Positions 46,825-55,829 of a DNA stretch of 64,000 nucleotides are shown one piece after another. A model generated the notes under the pieces. The model had not been told where the DNA came from and searched no databases. It saw nothing but the letters and a program-made list of their open reading frames with translations. Location of the stretch: assembly GCA_965221485.1 (NCBI GenBank), contig OZ244893.1, positions 4,402,001 to 4,466,000 on the forward strand, in the 5' to 3' direction. Each line of letters begins with the position of its first letter. Within the stretch, counting starts at the first letter, position 1. The DNA is from JAJEBT01 sp965221485. Lineage in GTDB: Bacteria > Pseudomonadota > Alphaproteobacteria > MPNO01 > UBA830. A program made the translations under genes and the position numbers.

Positions 46825-47277
46825 CCGGACGCTGTCGGTGCGCTTCTGACGCGCGGAAGCGGGTGCGGGGCGGCCGGCAGAATGGAGCCCTGTTTCCGGG
46901 TCGGGCAAGAGTATCGGCTGGCACGGATCGGGACCGCGTGGGTGCCCGGGGATGTCAGGACCGGTGAGGCCCGTGCACAGGGCAGAAATGCGGGATCCCG
47001 TGGCCCGGGGCCGGGACAGCGGTCTGGCTGTGCCGACAGGCGATGAAGTTGCAGGGCCCCGTATACCGTCTGTAACCGGTGCGGAAGCGGCCTTCTAAGC
47101 CAATCCGGAGACGTCGGATGCGACGGGGAATGGTCTCCTCTGCAGACGATCGGATTGGCCGCGGCCCTGTAGGTTCCGCCAGCCCGGTTGGGATGCTGCC
47201 GGGGTCCCTGACCGGGAGCCCGGATTGTTGCTGAAAAAAGGCCGGAAGACAGGGCCGGTGCGTTCTAAAAAAGCCTG
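46825..47277. other. rpoC-rpsL gap, non-coding
   Basis: A GC-rich stretch between rpoC and the rpsL promoter with no gene-like open frame. It holds a nested inverted repeat at 47099-47159 (separate entry). No hairpin followed by a T-run was found that would be an obvious intrinsic terminator for rpoC on the plus strand. Confidence 0.45.
47099..47159. repeat. Nested inverted repeat, possible structured RNA
   Basis: GCCAATCCG (47099-47107) pairs with CGGATTGGC (47151-47159), a perfect 9-bp outer stem. Inside it GAGAC (47108-47112) pairs with GTCTC (47133-47137), leaving a 13-base 3' bulge. It could be the core of a small RNA, an attenuator for rpoBC readthrough, or a protein-binding site. Confidence 0.4.
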
Positions 47278-47306
47278 TTGACGGGGCGAAAAAGCGCCCC
47301 TATATT
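47278..47306 (+). promoter_or_regulatory. rpsL: Strong sigma-70-like promoter for rpsL (str operon)
   Basis: TTGACG at 47278-47283 and TATATT at 47301-47306 with 17-base spacing. An A-rich run (TCTAAAAAAG) just upstream could act as an UP element. Transcription would start near 47313, giving an untranslated leader of about 150 bases before the rpsL start at 47466. This would let rpsL-rpsG-fusA-tuf and the following S10 genes be expressed independently of rpoBC. Confidence 0.75.
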
Positions 47307-47323
47307 GCGCCGCTTCTGGGGAC

Positions 47324-47338
47324 GTAACGCAGCGTTAC
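47324..47338. repeat. Perfect 15-base dyad near the rpsL transcription start
   Basis: GTAACGC-A-GCGTTAC at 47324-47338 is a perfect dyad beginning about 18 bases downstream of the -10 box, close to +12. As DNA it could be a repressor or regulator operator; as RNA it can form only a tight hairpin at the start of the leader. Confidence 0.5.
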
Positions 47339-47465
47339 ATTCGGGAACCGGACAAACGAGAGACAATCATCCTGGGTCGTAAACCGGCTCGACGGGAGGT
47401 GCGCAGGTGATGCGGACCGCCGGAGCAGGTTTATACGCTCAGGTACGAAAACGGGAACGGACGGC

Positions 47466-47837
47466 GTGCCGACGATTAACCAGTTGATCCGCAAGCCGCG
47501 CAGGCCGAAGGTTGCGCGCAACAAGGTGCCGGCGATGGAGGCCTGCCCGCAGAAGCGCGGTGTCTGCACGCGCGTCTACACGACGACACCGAAGAAGCCC
47601 AATTCCGCGCTTCGCAAGGTGGCGCGGGTGCGCCTGACCAATGGCTTCGAGGTCACGAGCTACATTCCGGGCGAGGGCCATAATTTGCAGGAGCACTCGG
47701 TGGTGATGATTCGCGGTGGCCGGGTCAAGGATCTGCCCGGTGTTCGCTATCACATCGTCCGGGGCACGCTGGACACGCAGGGTGTCTCTGACCGTCGCCA
47801 GCGCCGCTCTAAATACGGCACCAAGCGGCCCAGGTAG
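47466..47837 (+). CDS. rpsL: 30S ribosomal protein S12
   Basis: A 123-residue S12, of normal length, with a GTG start at 47466 (PTINQLIRKPR). The streptomycin-related lysines are in TPKKPNSALRKVARV (Lys43 region) and GGRVKDLPGVRYH (Lys88 region) and are wild type. It guards decoding accuracy in the 30S A site. First gene of the str group. Confidence 0.98.
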   Translation: MPTINQLIRKPRRPKVARNKVPAMEACPQKRGVCTRVYTTTPKKPNSALRKVARVRLTNGFEVTSYIPGEGHNLQEHSVVMIRGGRVKDLPGVRYHIVRGTLDTQGVSDRRQRRSKYGTKRPR

Positions 47838-47849
47838 GGAGACGGTTCG

Positions 47850-48320
47850 ATGCCCCGCAGACGCGCCGCTGAAAAGCGGGAAGTGCTCCCTGACGCCCGG
47901 TTCGGCGATGCCATCATTGCCAAATTCATCAACAGCATCATGTTGCAAGGCAAGAAATCGACGGCGGAAAAAATCGTTTACGGAGCGTTCGACACGATTC
48001 GCCGGCGGTCCAGTCAGGATCCGGTGAGGGTGTTTCACACGGCGCTCGAAAATGTCATGCCGAGCGTCGAGGTGCGGTCGCGCCGGGTCGGTGGCGCGAC
48101 CTACCAGGTGCCGGTGGAAGTCGGGCCTGGCCGGCGCCAGGCACTGGCGATTCGCTGGATCATCGACGCAGCGCGCAAGCGGCACGAGAAAACCATGGCC
48201 GACCGGTTGTGCAGCGAATTGCAGGATGCGTCCGAGCAGCGCGGCGCGGCGGTCAAGAAGCGCGAGGACACCCACCGCATGGCCGAAGCCAACAAGGCGT
48301 TTTCGCACTACCGCTGGTAG
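47850..48320 (+). CDS. rpsG: 30S ribosomal protein S7
   Basis: A 156-residue S7, the primary binder of the 16S rRNA 3' major domain. The N-terminus MPRRRAAEKREVLPD and the GGATYQVPVEVGPGRRQALA block around residues 80-99 are typical. The coding region begins 12 bases after rpsL and ends directly at the following fusA region. Confidence 0.98.
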   Translation: MPRRRAAEKREVLPDARFGDAIIAKFINSIMLQGKKSTAEKIVYGAFDTIRRRSSQDPVRVFHTALENVMPSVEVRSRRVGGATYQVPVEVGPGRRQALAIRWIIDAARKRHEKTMADRLCSELQDASEQRGAAVKKREDTHRMAEANKAFSHYRW

Positions 48321-48353
48321 GTGCGGCAGGACCTGGAGACCGAGAGTCAGGGC

Positions 48354-50423
48354 ATGGGCACACCGATCGAACGCTGTCGCAATATCGGCATTATGGCCCA
48401 TATTGACGCCGGCAAGACCACGACTACCGAACGGATCCTGTTCTATACCGGGCGATCCTACAAGATCGGCGAGGTTCACGACGGAACCGCGACCATGGAC
48501 TGGATGGCGCAGGAACAGGAGCGGGGCATCACGATTACCTCCGCGGCGACGACGTGTTTCTGGAACGACCATCGGATCAATATCATCGACACGCCGGGCC
48601 ATGTGGATTTCACCATCGAGGTGGAGCGTTCACTTCGGGTTCTCGACGGAGCGGTGGCTGTGTTCGACGCGGTGGCCGGTGTCGAGCCCCAGTCGGAAAC
48701 CGTCTGGCGCCAGGCTGACAAGTACGAGGTGCCGCGCATCTGTTTCGTCAACAAGATGGACCGTGTGGGCGCCAATTTCCTGCGCTGTCTCGACATGATC
48801 GGCGACCGGCTCGGCGCGGTTCCGGTGGCCGTCCAGCTGCCGCTTGGCGCCGAGAGTGATTATGTCGGTGTGATTGATCTGATACGCATGACGGCCATCG
48901 TGTGGAAGGATGAAACGCTCGGGGCCGAGTTCACCTATGAGGACATCCCCGAGGCGTACCAGGAGCAGGCGGCGACGTTCCGAAACCGCCTGATCGAGGC
49001 GGCGCTGGAGCATGACGATGACGCCCTCGAAGCCTGGCTCGACGGAACCGATCCGTCGGAGGAGACCCTGATTGCGTGTCTTCGCAAGGGAACGGCAGCC
49101 AATGCGCTCGTTCCGGTGCTCAATGGCAGCGCTTTCAAGAACAAGGGTGTGCAGCCCCTGCTGGACGCCGTGGTGAATTTTCTGCCGGCACCGACAGACG
49201 TCGCCGCCATTCACGGTGTGTCTGCCGACGGTGATACCCCGATCATGCGCGCCAATCGCGAGGACGAGCCGTTTGCGGCGCTGGCCTTCAAGATCATGGT
49301 CGATCCGTTTGTGGGAACACTGACATTCCTGCGGATCTATTCCGGGATCCTGAAGTCGGGCGACAATGTGTTCAATCCGGTGCGCGGGCGGCGCGAGCGG
49401 GTCGGACGCATGCTCCTGATGCATGCCAATACCCGCGAGGACATCAAGGAAGCACGGGCAGGCGACATCGTGGCCCTGGCCGGTCTCAAGACGGTGGCCA
49501 CCGGAGACACGCTTTCCGATCCCTCCGCTCCGGTCATTCTGGAGCGCATGGAGTTTCCGGAACCTGTGATCGAGGTCGCGGTGGAACCGCGCACCACCGG
49601 GGATCAGGAGAAAATGGCAACGGCGCTGTCGCGCCTTGCCCAGGAAGACCCGTCATTCCGGGTGCAGACCGATGCGGAGAGCGGCCAGACCATCATCAGC
49701 GGTATGGGTGAGCTTCATCTCGAAATCCTGGTTGACCGCATGAAACGCGAATTCAAGGTGGACGCCAGTGTCGGGGCGCCGCAGGTCGCGTATCGCGAAA
49801 CGATTTCCCGGCCGGTTGACGTGGATTACATCCACAAGAAGCAGACCGGCGGTGCCGGCCAGTATGCCCGGATCCAGATCACATTTGAGCCGGCCGAGCC
49901 CGGCAGCGGGCTGAACTTCGCCTCGACCGTTGTGGGCGGGGCGGTTCCCAGGGAGTTTATCCCGGGCGTCGAAAAGGGACTCATGGAGGCCTCAACCAGC
50001 GGAGTTCTGGCAGGGTTTCCGATCACGGACATGCAGATGACCCTGACGGACGGCGACAGCCACGATGTGGATTCCTCGGTGATGGCCTTCGAACTTGCGG
50101 CGCGGGCGGCCCTGCGCGAAGGCGTCGAAAAGGCGGCGCCTCGGCTTCTTGAGCCGATGATGCGGGTGGAAGTTGTCACGCCGGAAGACTATATGGGCGA
50201 TATCATCGGCGATCTCAACGGGAGACGGGGCAGCATTCAGGGGATGGACTCCCAGGGAAATGCCCGGGTCATTCGGGCGATGGTGCCGTTGGCCAACATG
50301 TTCGGCTATGTCAACAATCTGCGTTCCATGAGCCAGGGCCGGGCCCAGTACAGCATGCATTTCGATCACTATGAACAGGTGCCTCAGGGCGTGGCGGAGG
50401 AAGTCCGCGCCAGCCTGGCCTGA
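48354..50423 (+). CDS. fusA: Elongation factor G
   Basis: A 689-residue translocation GTPase. G1 is AHIDAGKTT at residues 15-23, G3 is DTPGH at 79-83, G4 is NKMD at 133-136. ATG at 48354 (GTPIERCRNIGIMAHI) is preferred because EF-G proteins begin this way; a GTG at 48321 adjoining the rpsG stop would add 11 residues. Domain IV and V sequences are complete. EF-G also acts with ribosome recycling factor. Confidence 0.97.
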   Translation: MGTPIERCRNIGIMAHIDAGKTTTTERILFYTGRSYKIGEVHDGTATMDWMAQEQERGITITSAATTCFWNDHRINIIDTPGHVDFTIEVERSLRVLDGAVAVFDAVAGVEPQSETVWRQADKYEVPRICFVNKMDRVGANFLRCLDMIGDRLGAVPVAVQLPLGAESDYVGVIDLIRMTAIVWKDETLGAEFTYEDIPEAYQEQAATFRNRLIEAALEHDDDALEAWLDGTDPSEETLIACLRKGTAANALVPVLNGSAFKNKGVQPLLDAVVNFLPAPTDVAAIHGVSADGDTPIMRANREDEPFAALAFKIMVDPFVGTLTFLRIYSGILKSGDNVFNPVRGRRERVGRMLLMHANTREDIKEARAGDIVALAGLKTVATGDTLSDPSAPVILERMEFPEPVIEVAVEPRTTGDQEKMATALSRLAQEDPSFRVQTDAESGQTIISGMGELHLEILVDRMKREFKVDASVGAPQVAYRETISRPVDVDYIHKKQTGGAGQYARIQITFEPAEPGSGLNFASTVVGGAVPREFIPGVEKGLMEASTSGVLAGFPITDMQMTLTDGDSHDVDSSVMAFELAARAALREGVEKAAPRLLEPMMRVEVVTPEDYMGDIIGDLNGRRGSIQGMDSQGNARVIRAMVPLANMFGYVNNLRSMSQGRAQYSMHFDHYEQVPQGVAEEVRASLA

Positions 50424-50444
50424 TTCAATCCGGAGACCATAGAC

Positions 50445-51635
50445 ATGGCGAAGCAGAAGTTTGACCGGACGAAGCCTCACTGCAATGTGGGTACGATTGG
50501 TCATGTTGATCACGGCAAGACGACGTTGACGGCGGCGATCACGAAGATTCTTGCGGAGTCGGGTGGAGCCGAGTTCACGGCGTATGACGACATTGACAAG
50601 GCTCCCGAGGAGCGGGAGCGTGGGATCACGATTGCGACGGCTCATGTAGAGTATGAGACGGAGAACCGTCATTACGCGCATGTGGACTGTCCGGGTCATG
50701 CGGATTATGTGAAGAACATGATCACGGGTGCGGCGCAGATGGATGGTGCGATTCTTGTTGTGAGTGCTGCGGATGGTCCGATGCCCCAGACGCGCGAGCA
50801 TATTCTTCTGGCGCGTCAGGTTGGTGTTCCTGCGATTGTTGTTTACATGAACAAGGTTGACCAGGTTGACGACGAGGAGCTTGTCGAGCTTGTCGAGCTT
50901 GAGATCCGGGAGTTGCTGAGTTCGTATGATTTTCCGGGGGATGACATTCCGGTTGTGAAGGGTTCGGCGTTGATGGCGCTTGAGGGTTCGGATGAGGCTC
51001 TGGGCCGGTCTTCGGTTCTGGAATTGATGGCGGCGGTTGACAGTTATGTTCCGCAGCCGGAGCGTGCGAAGGACCAGCCGTTTTTGATGCCGATTGAGGA
51101 TGTGTTTTCGATATCGGGCCGCGGGACGGTTGTGACGGGTCGGATTGAGCGCGGGATTGTGAAGGTTGGCGACCCGGTTGAGATTGTGGGGATCCGGGAC
51201 ACGTCGACGACGGTTGTGACTGGTGTTGAGATGTTCCGGAAGCTTCTGGATTCGGGTGAGGCGGGAGACAATGTGGGGTGTCTTCTTCGCGGTGTTGACC
51301 GGACGTCGGTTGAGCGGGGTCAGGTTCTTGCGGCCCCGAAGTCGATTACGCCGCACACGCGTTTCAAGGCGGAGGCGTATATCCTGACGAAGGAGGAGGG
51401 TGGTCGTCACACGCCGTTTTTCTCCAACTACCGTCCCCAGTTTTACTTTCGCACGACGGATGTGACGGGTGAGGTTCGTCTTGCGGAGGATGTGCAGATG
51501 GTGATGCCGGGAGACAATGTCTCGATGGAGGTTGACCTGATCTCGCCGATTGCGATGGATGAAGGCGTGCGGTTTGCGATCCGCGAAGGCGGACGCACCG
51601 TCGGCGCCGGCGTCGTCGCCGCAATCGGAGAGTAA
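50445..51635 (+). CDS. tuf: Elongation factor Tu, copy 2
   Basis: A 396-residue EF-Tu identical in sequence to copy 1 at 33.9 kb. The three silent changes I see are at 50786, 50801 and 51104. It follows fusA by 21 bases, the classic str operon position. Flanks differ completely from those of copy 1, so identity is confined to the coding region (plus the GGG after the stop). The T-ending codon style contrasts with fusA and rpsJ on either side. Confidence 0.98.
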   Translation: MAKQKFDRTKPHCNVGTIGHVDHGKTTLTAAITKILAESGGAEFTAYDDIDKAPEERERGITIATAHVEYETENRHYAHVDCPGHADYVKNMITGAAQMDGAILVVSAADGPMPQTREHILLARQVGVPAIVVYMNKVDQVDDEELVELVELEIRELLSSYDFPGDDIPVVKGSALMALEGSDEALGRSSVLELMAAVDSYVPQPERAKDQPFLMPIEDVFSISGRGTVVTGRIERGIVKVGDPVEIVGIRDTSTTVVTGVEMFRKLLDSGEAGDNVGCLLRGVDRTSVERGQVLAAPKSITPHTRFKAEAYILTKEEGGRHTPFFSNYRPQFYFRTTDVTGEVRLAEDVQMVMPGDNVSMEVDLISPIAMDEGVRFAIREGGRTVGAGVVAAIGE

Positions 51636-51664
51636 GGGACCGGGGCGCCTGCGGGGGACGGAAC

Positions 51665-51973
51665 ATGGACAACCAGAATATCCGGATACGCCTGAAGGCG
51701 TTTGATCACAGGGTCCTGGACGCCTCGACCAATGAAATCGTCGAGACGGCCAAGCGGACCGGTGCCGAGGTGCGGGGGCCCATTCCCCTTCCCACCAAGA
51801 TCGAGAAATACACCGTCCTGCGCTCCCCTCATGTTGACAAGAAATCGCGCGAACAGTTCGAGATCCGGACCTGCAAGCGCCTGCTCGATATCATTGACCC
51901 GACGCCCCAGACGGTGGATGCGCTCATGAAGCTCGACCTTGCCGCCGGCGTTGATGTCGAGATCAAGCTCTAG
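51665..51973 (+). CDS. rpsJ: 30S ribosomal protein S10
   Basis: A 102-residue S10, of normal length (NIRIRLKAFDHRVLDAS; GPIPLPTKIEKYTVLRSPHV; DVEIKL at the end). It is the NusE component of antitermination complexes as well as a 30S protein. It begins 29 bases after tuf with no visible promoter, so the S10 genes appear to continue the str transcript. Confidence 0.98.
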   Translation: MDNQNIRIRLKAFDHRVLDASTNEIVETAKRTGAEVRGPIPLPTKIEKYTVLRSPHVDKKSREQFEIRTCKRLLDIIDPTPQTVDALMKLDLAAGVDVEIKL

Positions 51974-51975
51974 CC

Positions 51976-52683
51976 ATGCGATCGGGGGTGATCGCCCGCA
52001 AGGCGGGCATGACACGGCTGTTTCTCGACGGGGGCGAACGGGTTCCCGTGACCGTGCTCGAACTGGAATCGTGCCAGGTGGTTGCTGTCCGGACAGCGGA
52101 CAACGATGGCTACAACGCGGTCCAGGTCGGTGCCGGCCAGGCCCGGCCCAAGACGGTGACGAAACCGATGCGGGGGCATTTTGCGCGGGCCGAGGTCGAG
52201 CCAAAGACCCGTCTCCGCGAGTTCCGGGTGAGCGAGGACGCGCTTCTCGAGGTCGGAGACGAGTTTGTGGCCGATCATTTTGTGGTCGGGCAGGATGTGG
52301 ACGTTGCCGCCGTGTCCATCGGCAAGGGTTTTGCCGGCGGCATGAAGCGCCACAATTTCGGCGGCCTCGAGGCCTCCCATGGCGTATCCATCAGTCACCG
52401 CAGCCATGGCTCGACAGGCAATGCCCAGGACCCGGGCAAGGTGTTCAAGGGTAAGAAAATGGCCGGCCATCTCGGCAACCGGCGGGTGACGGTGCAGAAC
52501 CTCAGGGTCATACGCACCGATGCGGAACGCGGCCTGATTCTGGTTAAGGGCAATGTGCCCGGCCATGTCGGAACCTGGGTCGAGATCCGGGATGCCGTCA
52601 AGCGGCCGCTGCCCGAGGAAGCGCCGTTTCCGGCGGGGCTGCGCCCGGCAGCGAAGGAAGAAGGCGGGAGCGATCCGTCATGA
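51976..52683 (+). CDS. rplC: 50S ribosomal protein L3
   Basis: A 235-residue L3. It begins with RSGVIARKAGMTRLF and contains the GKGFAGGMKRHNFGG and SHRSHGSTGNAQDPGKVFKG loops around the peptidyl transferase centre. The gene starts two bases after rpsJ and overlaps rplD by four bases. L3 helps nucleate 50S assembly. Confidence 0.97.
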   Translation: MRSGVIARKAGMTRLFLDGGERVPVTVLELESCQVVAVRTADNDGYNAVQVGAGQARPKTVTKPMRGHFARAEVEPKTRLREFRVSEDALLEVGDEFVADHFVVGQDVDVAAVSIGKGFAGGMKRHNFGGLEASHGVSISHRSHGSTGNAQDPGKVFKGKKMAGHLGNRRVTVQNLRVIRTDAERGLILVKGNVPGHVGTWVEIRDAVKRPLPEEAPFPAGLRPAAKEEGGSDPS

Positions 52684-53300
52684 AGTGCGATGTCGTCACG
52701 CTCGATAATGAAACGTCGGGAACGATCGAACTGGCCGATACGGTATTCGGTGCCGCGGTCCGGGCCGATCTTCTGGCGCGCATGGTGAACTGGCAACTGG
52801 CCAGGCGAAGGTCGGGTTCCCACAAGGTGCGGACGGTGTCGGAAGTGCGCGGAACCACCGCGAAGCCGCATCGCCAGAAAGGTACGGGCCGGGCCCGGGC
52901 CGGTTCGCGAACGGCGGCCGGACGCCGCGGCGGCGGCATTTCTGCAGGACCCGTATTGAGGGACCATGCCCACAAGCTTCCGAAAAAGGTCCGCCGCCAT
53001 GCGATGCGTTCCGCCCTGTCAAGCAAGCAGGCAACAGGCCAGCTGGCCATTCTCGAGGAGGCCAGCCTGGACGCGCCGCGCACCCGCGACCTCGCGGACA
53101 AGCTGGCGGCGCTGGGCTGGCGCAACGTCCTGATCGTGACCGGTGGTGAAACAGATCTCAATCTGGCGCGCGCGGCGGCCAACCTGCCCCATGTCGATAT
53201 TCTCCCGCAACAGGGGGCCAATGTGTATGACATCCTGCGGCGCGACATGCTGGTCCTCACCAGGGACGCCGCGATGCACCTTCAGGGGCGGCTGTCATGA
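52680..53300 (+). CDS. rplD: 50S ribosomal protein L4
   Basis: A 206-residue L4. The extended tunnel loop is present (KPHRQKGTGRARAGSRTA, then RRGGGISAGP). In enteric bacteria L4 autoregulates the S10 operon through the rpsJ leader; here rpsJ directly follows tuf, so a classic long S10 leader is absent and that control cannot be assumed. Start overlaps rplC, end overlaps rplW. Confidence 0.97.
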   Translation: MKCDVVTLDNETSGTIELADTVFGAAVRADLLARMVNWQLARRRSGSHKVRTVSEVRGTTAKPHRQKGTGRARAGSRTAAGRRGGGISAGPVLRDHAHKLPKKVRRHAMRSALSSKQATGQLAILEEASLDAPRTRDLADKLAALGWRNVLIVTGGETDLNLARAAANLPHVDILPQQGANVYDILRRDMLVLTRDAAMHLQGRLS

Positions 53301-53620
53301 GCTGGAAATATCATCGCAACGTGAAGATCACGCATGACGCGGCCTGTGACGTCATACTGTCTCCGGTTGTCACCGAAAAATCGAGCGCCGGGGCCGAGGT
53401 CAACCAGGTTACGTTTCGTGTGCCGCTGACGGCGACCAAACCGGTGATCCGGGCAGCCGTCGAGACCCTGTTCGATGTGCAGGTCAAGTCAGTCAACACG
53501 CTCCGCCAGTCGGGCAAGACCAAACGTGTGCGGGGACGGCCCGGTCGCCGGTCGGATTACAAGAAGGCGATTGTGACGCTGGAAGACGGTCATTCGGTTG
53601 ATGTGATGTTGGGGGTCTGA
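53297..53620 (+). CDS. rplW: 50S ribosomal protein L23
   Basis: A 107-residue L23 at the polypeptide exit. The core starts at DVILSPVVTEKSS, and VNTLRQSGKTKRVRGRPGRR is the exposed part. The first 16 residues (MSWKYHRNVKITHDAA) form a short extension. ATG overlaps the rplD stop (ATGA). Confidence 0.96.
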   Translation: MSWKYHRNVKITHDAACDVILSPVVTEKSSAGAEVNQVTFRVPLTATKPVIRAAVETLFDVQVKSVNTLRQSGKTKRVRGRPGRRSDYKKAIVTLEDGHSVDVMLGV

Positions 53621-53623
53621 ACG

Positions 53624-54454
53624 ATGGCACTCAAGCAATACAAGCCCACGACATCCTCGAGCCGCGGCCTGGTTCTGGTCGACCGGTCTGACCTGTGGAA
53701 GGGGCGGCCTGTCAAGACGCTGACCGAAGGTCTCGGCAAGAGCGGCGGGCGCAACAATCACGGACGGATCACCCAGCGCCGCCGGGGCGGCGGCCACAAG
53801 CGCCTGTATCGGATCATTGACTTCAGGCGCCGCAAGTTTGACGTTCCGGGGACGGTGGAACGGATCGAATACGATCCCAACCGTTCGGCCTTCATTGCAC
53901 TCCTGAATTATGAGGACGGCGAGCAGGCCTATATCCTGGCGCCGCAAAGGATCGGTCCCGGTGATGTGGTGATTGCCAGTATGCGTGCCGACATCAAGCC
54001 GGGCAACGCGATGCCGATGGAGAATATTCCGGTTGGCACGATCATCCATAATGTTGAAATGAAGCCGGGCCGAGGCGGTCAGATTGCGCGCGCAGCCGGC
54101 ACCTATGTCCAGCTGATCGGCAAGGATTCGGGTCGGGCGCAGCTCAGGCTGTCTTCCGGAGAACTCCGGATGGTCCCCGCCCGCTGCATGGCCACGATCG
54201 GTGCGGTTTCCAATGCGGATCAGCAGAACATAAACCTGGCGAAGGCAGGCCGCAGCCGCTGGCTTGGCCATCGGCCCAAGGTGCGCGGGGTCGCCATGAA
54301 TCCGGTCGACCATCCGCATGGCGGCGGCGAGGGCCGCTCGTCCGGCGGACGGCATCCTGTGACTCCGTGGGGACGGCCCACCAAGGGCGCACGGACCCGC
54401 GGCAAGAAACGGTCCGATGCCATGATCATGCGCCGACGCCGCAAGAAGAAATAG
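53624..54454 (+). CDS. rplB: 50S ribosomal protein L2
   Basis: A 276-residue L2, required for peptidyl transferase assembly. Typical blocks: KSGGRNNHGRITQRRRGGGHK-type region (53747-53815), RFRRRKFD-like DFRRRKFDVPGTVERIEYDP, and C-terminal MNPVDHPHGGGEGRSSGG with the conserved histidine. It follows rplW by three bases. Confidence 0.98.
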   Translation: MALKQYKPTTSSSRGLVLVDRSDLWKGRPVKTLTEGLGKSGGRNNHGRITQRRRGGGHKRLYRIIDFRRRKFDVPGTVERIEYDPNRSAFIALLNYEDGEQAYILAPQRIGPGDVVIASMRADIKPGNAMPMENIPVGTIIHNVEMKPGRGGQIARAAGTYVQLIGKDSGRAQLRLSSGELRMVPARCMATIGAVSNADQQNINLAKAGRSRWLGHRPKVRGVAMNPVDHPHGGGEGRSSGGRHPVTPWGRPTKGARTRGKKRSDAMIMRRRRKKK

Positions 54455-54465
54455 GGAGCGCTCCT

Positions 54466-54744
54466 TTGGCCCGTTCAGTCTGGAAAGGTCCGTTTGTCGA
54501 CGGCTATCTCCTCAAGAAGGCGGAAGCGGTACGCGCGTCGGGACGCCGGGACGTCATTCGCACCTGGTCGCGCCGTTCGACAATCCTGCCACAGTTCGTC
54601 GGTCTCACCTTCGGCGTACATAACGGACGCAGGCACATTCCCGTGCTGGTCACGGAAAACATGGTCGGCCACAAGTTCGGTGAATTCGCGCCGACCCGGA
54701 CCTATTTCGGTCATGCGGCCGACAAGCGGGCGAGAAGGCGCTGA
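54466..54744 (+). CDS. rpsS: 30S ribosomal protein S19
   Basis: A 92-residue S19. The start is TTG at 54466 (ARSVWKGPFVDGYLL) with GGGAG seven bases upstream; no ATG is found in the right place, and the universally conserved N-terminus begins exactly here. C-terminus has VGHKFGEFAPTRTYFGHAAD. S19 sits in the 30S head with S13. Confidence 0.95.
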   Translation: MARSVWKGPFVDGYLLKKAEAVRASGRRDVIRTWSRRSTILPQFVGLTFGVHNGRRHIPVLVTENMVGHKFGEFAPTRTYFGHAADKRARRR

Positions 54745-54745
54745 G

Positions 54746-55126
54746 ATGGGAAAGAAATCACGGCCGCGCCGCCTTGGCTATGAGGAGGCAAGCGCGTATG
54801 GCAATCGCATCCGCGTCAGCCCGCAAAAACTCAACCTGGTGGCCAGTTCGATTCGCGGAATGGGCTGCGAGGAGGCGCTGATGGAGCTGACATTCTCGCA
54901 AAAGCGCATCGCGAGGACGGTGAAGTCGATCTTGCAGTCGGCGATTGCAAATGCGGAGAACAATCACCAGCTCGATATTGATCGTCTGGTGGTCTCGGAA
55001 GCCACGGTGGGCCGGTCGCTGGTGATGAAACGCTTCCGGGCCCGGGCGCGTGGCCGGGTCGGGCGGATCCAGAAGCCCTTCAGCAACCTGTTGATCGTGC
55101 TGCGGGAAGTCGAGGAGGAGGCGTAA
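54746..55126 (+). CDS. rplV: 50S ribosomal protein L22
   Basis: A 126-residue L22. ATG 54746 gives GKKSRPRRLGYEEA, and NRIRVSPQKLNLVASSIRG and the tunnel loop RARARGRVGRIQKPFSNLL follow. It begins one base after the rpsS stop and overlaps rpsC by one base (TAATG). The N-terminal extension is somewhat longer than in E. coli. Confidence 0.97.
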   Translation: MGKKSRPRRLGYEEASAYGNRIRVSPQKLNLVASSIRGMGCEEALMELTFSQKRIARTVKSILQSAIANAENNHQLDIDRLVVSEATVGRSLVMKRFRARARGRVGRIQKPFSNLLIVLREVEEEA

Positions 55127-55806
55127 TGGGTCAGAAAGTCAATCCGGTCGGACTTCGCCTCGGCATCAACCGGACCTGGGATTCGCGCTGGTACGCCAAT
55201 GACGGCCAGTATGGAGACCTTTTGCTGGAAGATATCCGGCTCAGGGATTACCTGTTCGGGCGTCTGTCGCAGGCGGCAGTCAGCCGTGTCGTCATCGAGC
55301 GGCCGGCCGGCAAGGCGCGGGTCACGATCCATTCGGCGCGCCCGGGGGTCGTGATCGGCAAGAAGGGTGCTGATATCGAGCAGCTGCGGCGCGATGTGGC
55401 GGCACTGAGCCAGAGCGAGATCCATCTCAACATCGTGGAAATCCGCAAGCCCGAGATCAATGCCCGGCTGGTGGCCGAGAATATTGCACAGCAGCTTGAA
55501 CGCCGGGTCGCATTCCGCCGTGCCATGAAGCGCGCGGTGCAGCAAGCGATCCGGCTTGGCGCCCTCGGCATTCGCATCAATTGTGCGGGCCGGCTTGGCG
55601 GCGCCGAGATTGCGCGGACGGAGTGGTACCGGGAAGGCCGGGTGCCGTTGCATACGCTGCGCGCCGATGTCGATTACGGGACCGCGACCGCGCGCACAAC
55701 CTACGGGTCCTGCGGCGTCAAGGTTTGGGTGTTCAACGGCGAGATTCTGGCTCATGACCCGATGGCCCAGGACAAGCGCCTTCAGGAACAGCAAATCAGC
55801 CGCTAG
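55126..55806 (+). CDS. rpsC: 30S ribosomal protein S3
   Basis: A 226-residue S3. MGQKVNPVGLRLGINRTWDS opens it and the KH motif is in GVVIGKKGADIEQLRRDV. C-terminal domain GRLGGAEIARTEWYREGRVP is intact. It forms the mRNA entry helicase site with S4 and S5. Confidence 0.98.
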   Translation: MGQKVNPVGLRLGINRTWDSRWYANDGQYGDLLLEDIRLRDYLFGRLSQAAVSRVVIERPAGKARVTIHSARPGVVIGKKGADIEQLRRDVAALSQSEIHLNIVEIRKPEINARLVAENIAQQLERRVAFRRAMKRAVQQAIRLGALGIRINCAGRLGGAEIARTEWYREGRVPLHTLRADVDYGTATARTTYGSCGVKVWVFNGEILAHDPMAQDKRLQEQQISR

Positions 55807-55829
55807 GCACGAAGAACCGGACCAGGATC

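Noticed and set aside
47160..47260. GC-rich inverted pieces (CCCGG/CCGGG) as a terminator after rpoC
   Set aside because: No T-run follows on the plus strand, so an intrinsic terminator is not supported.
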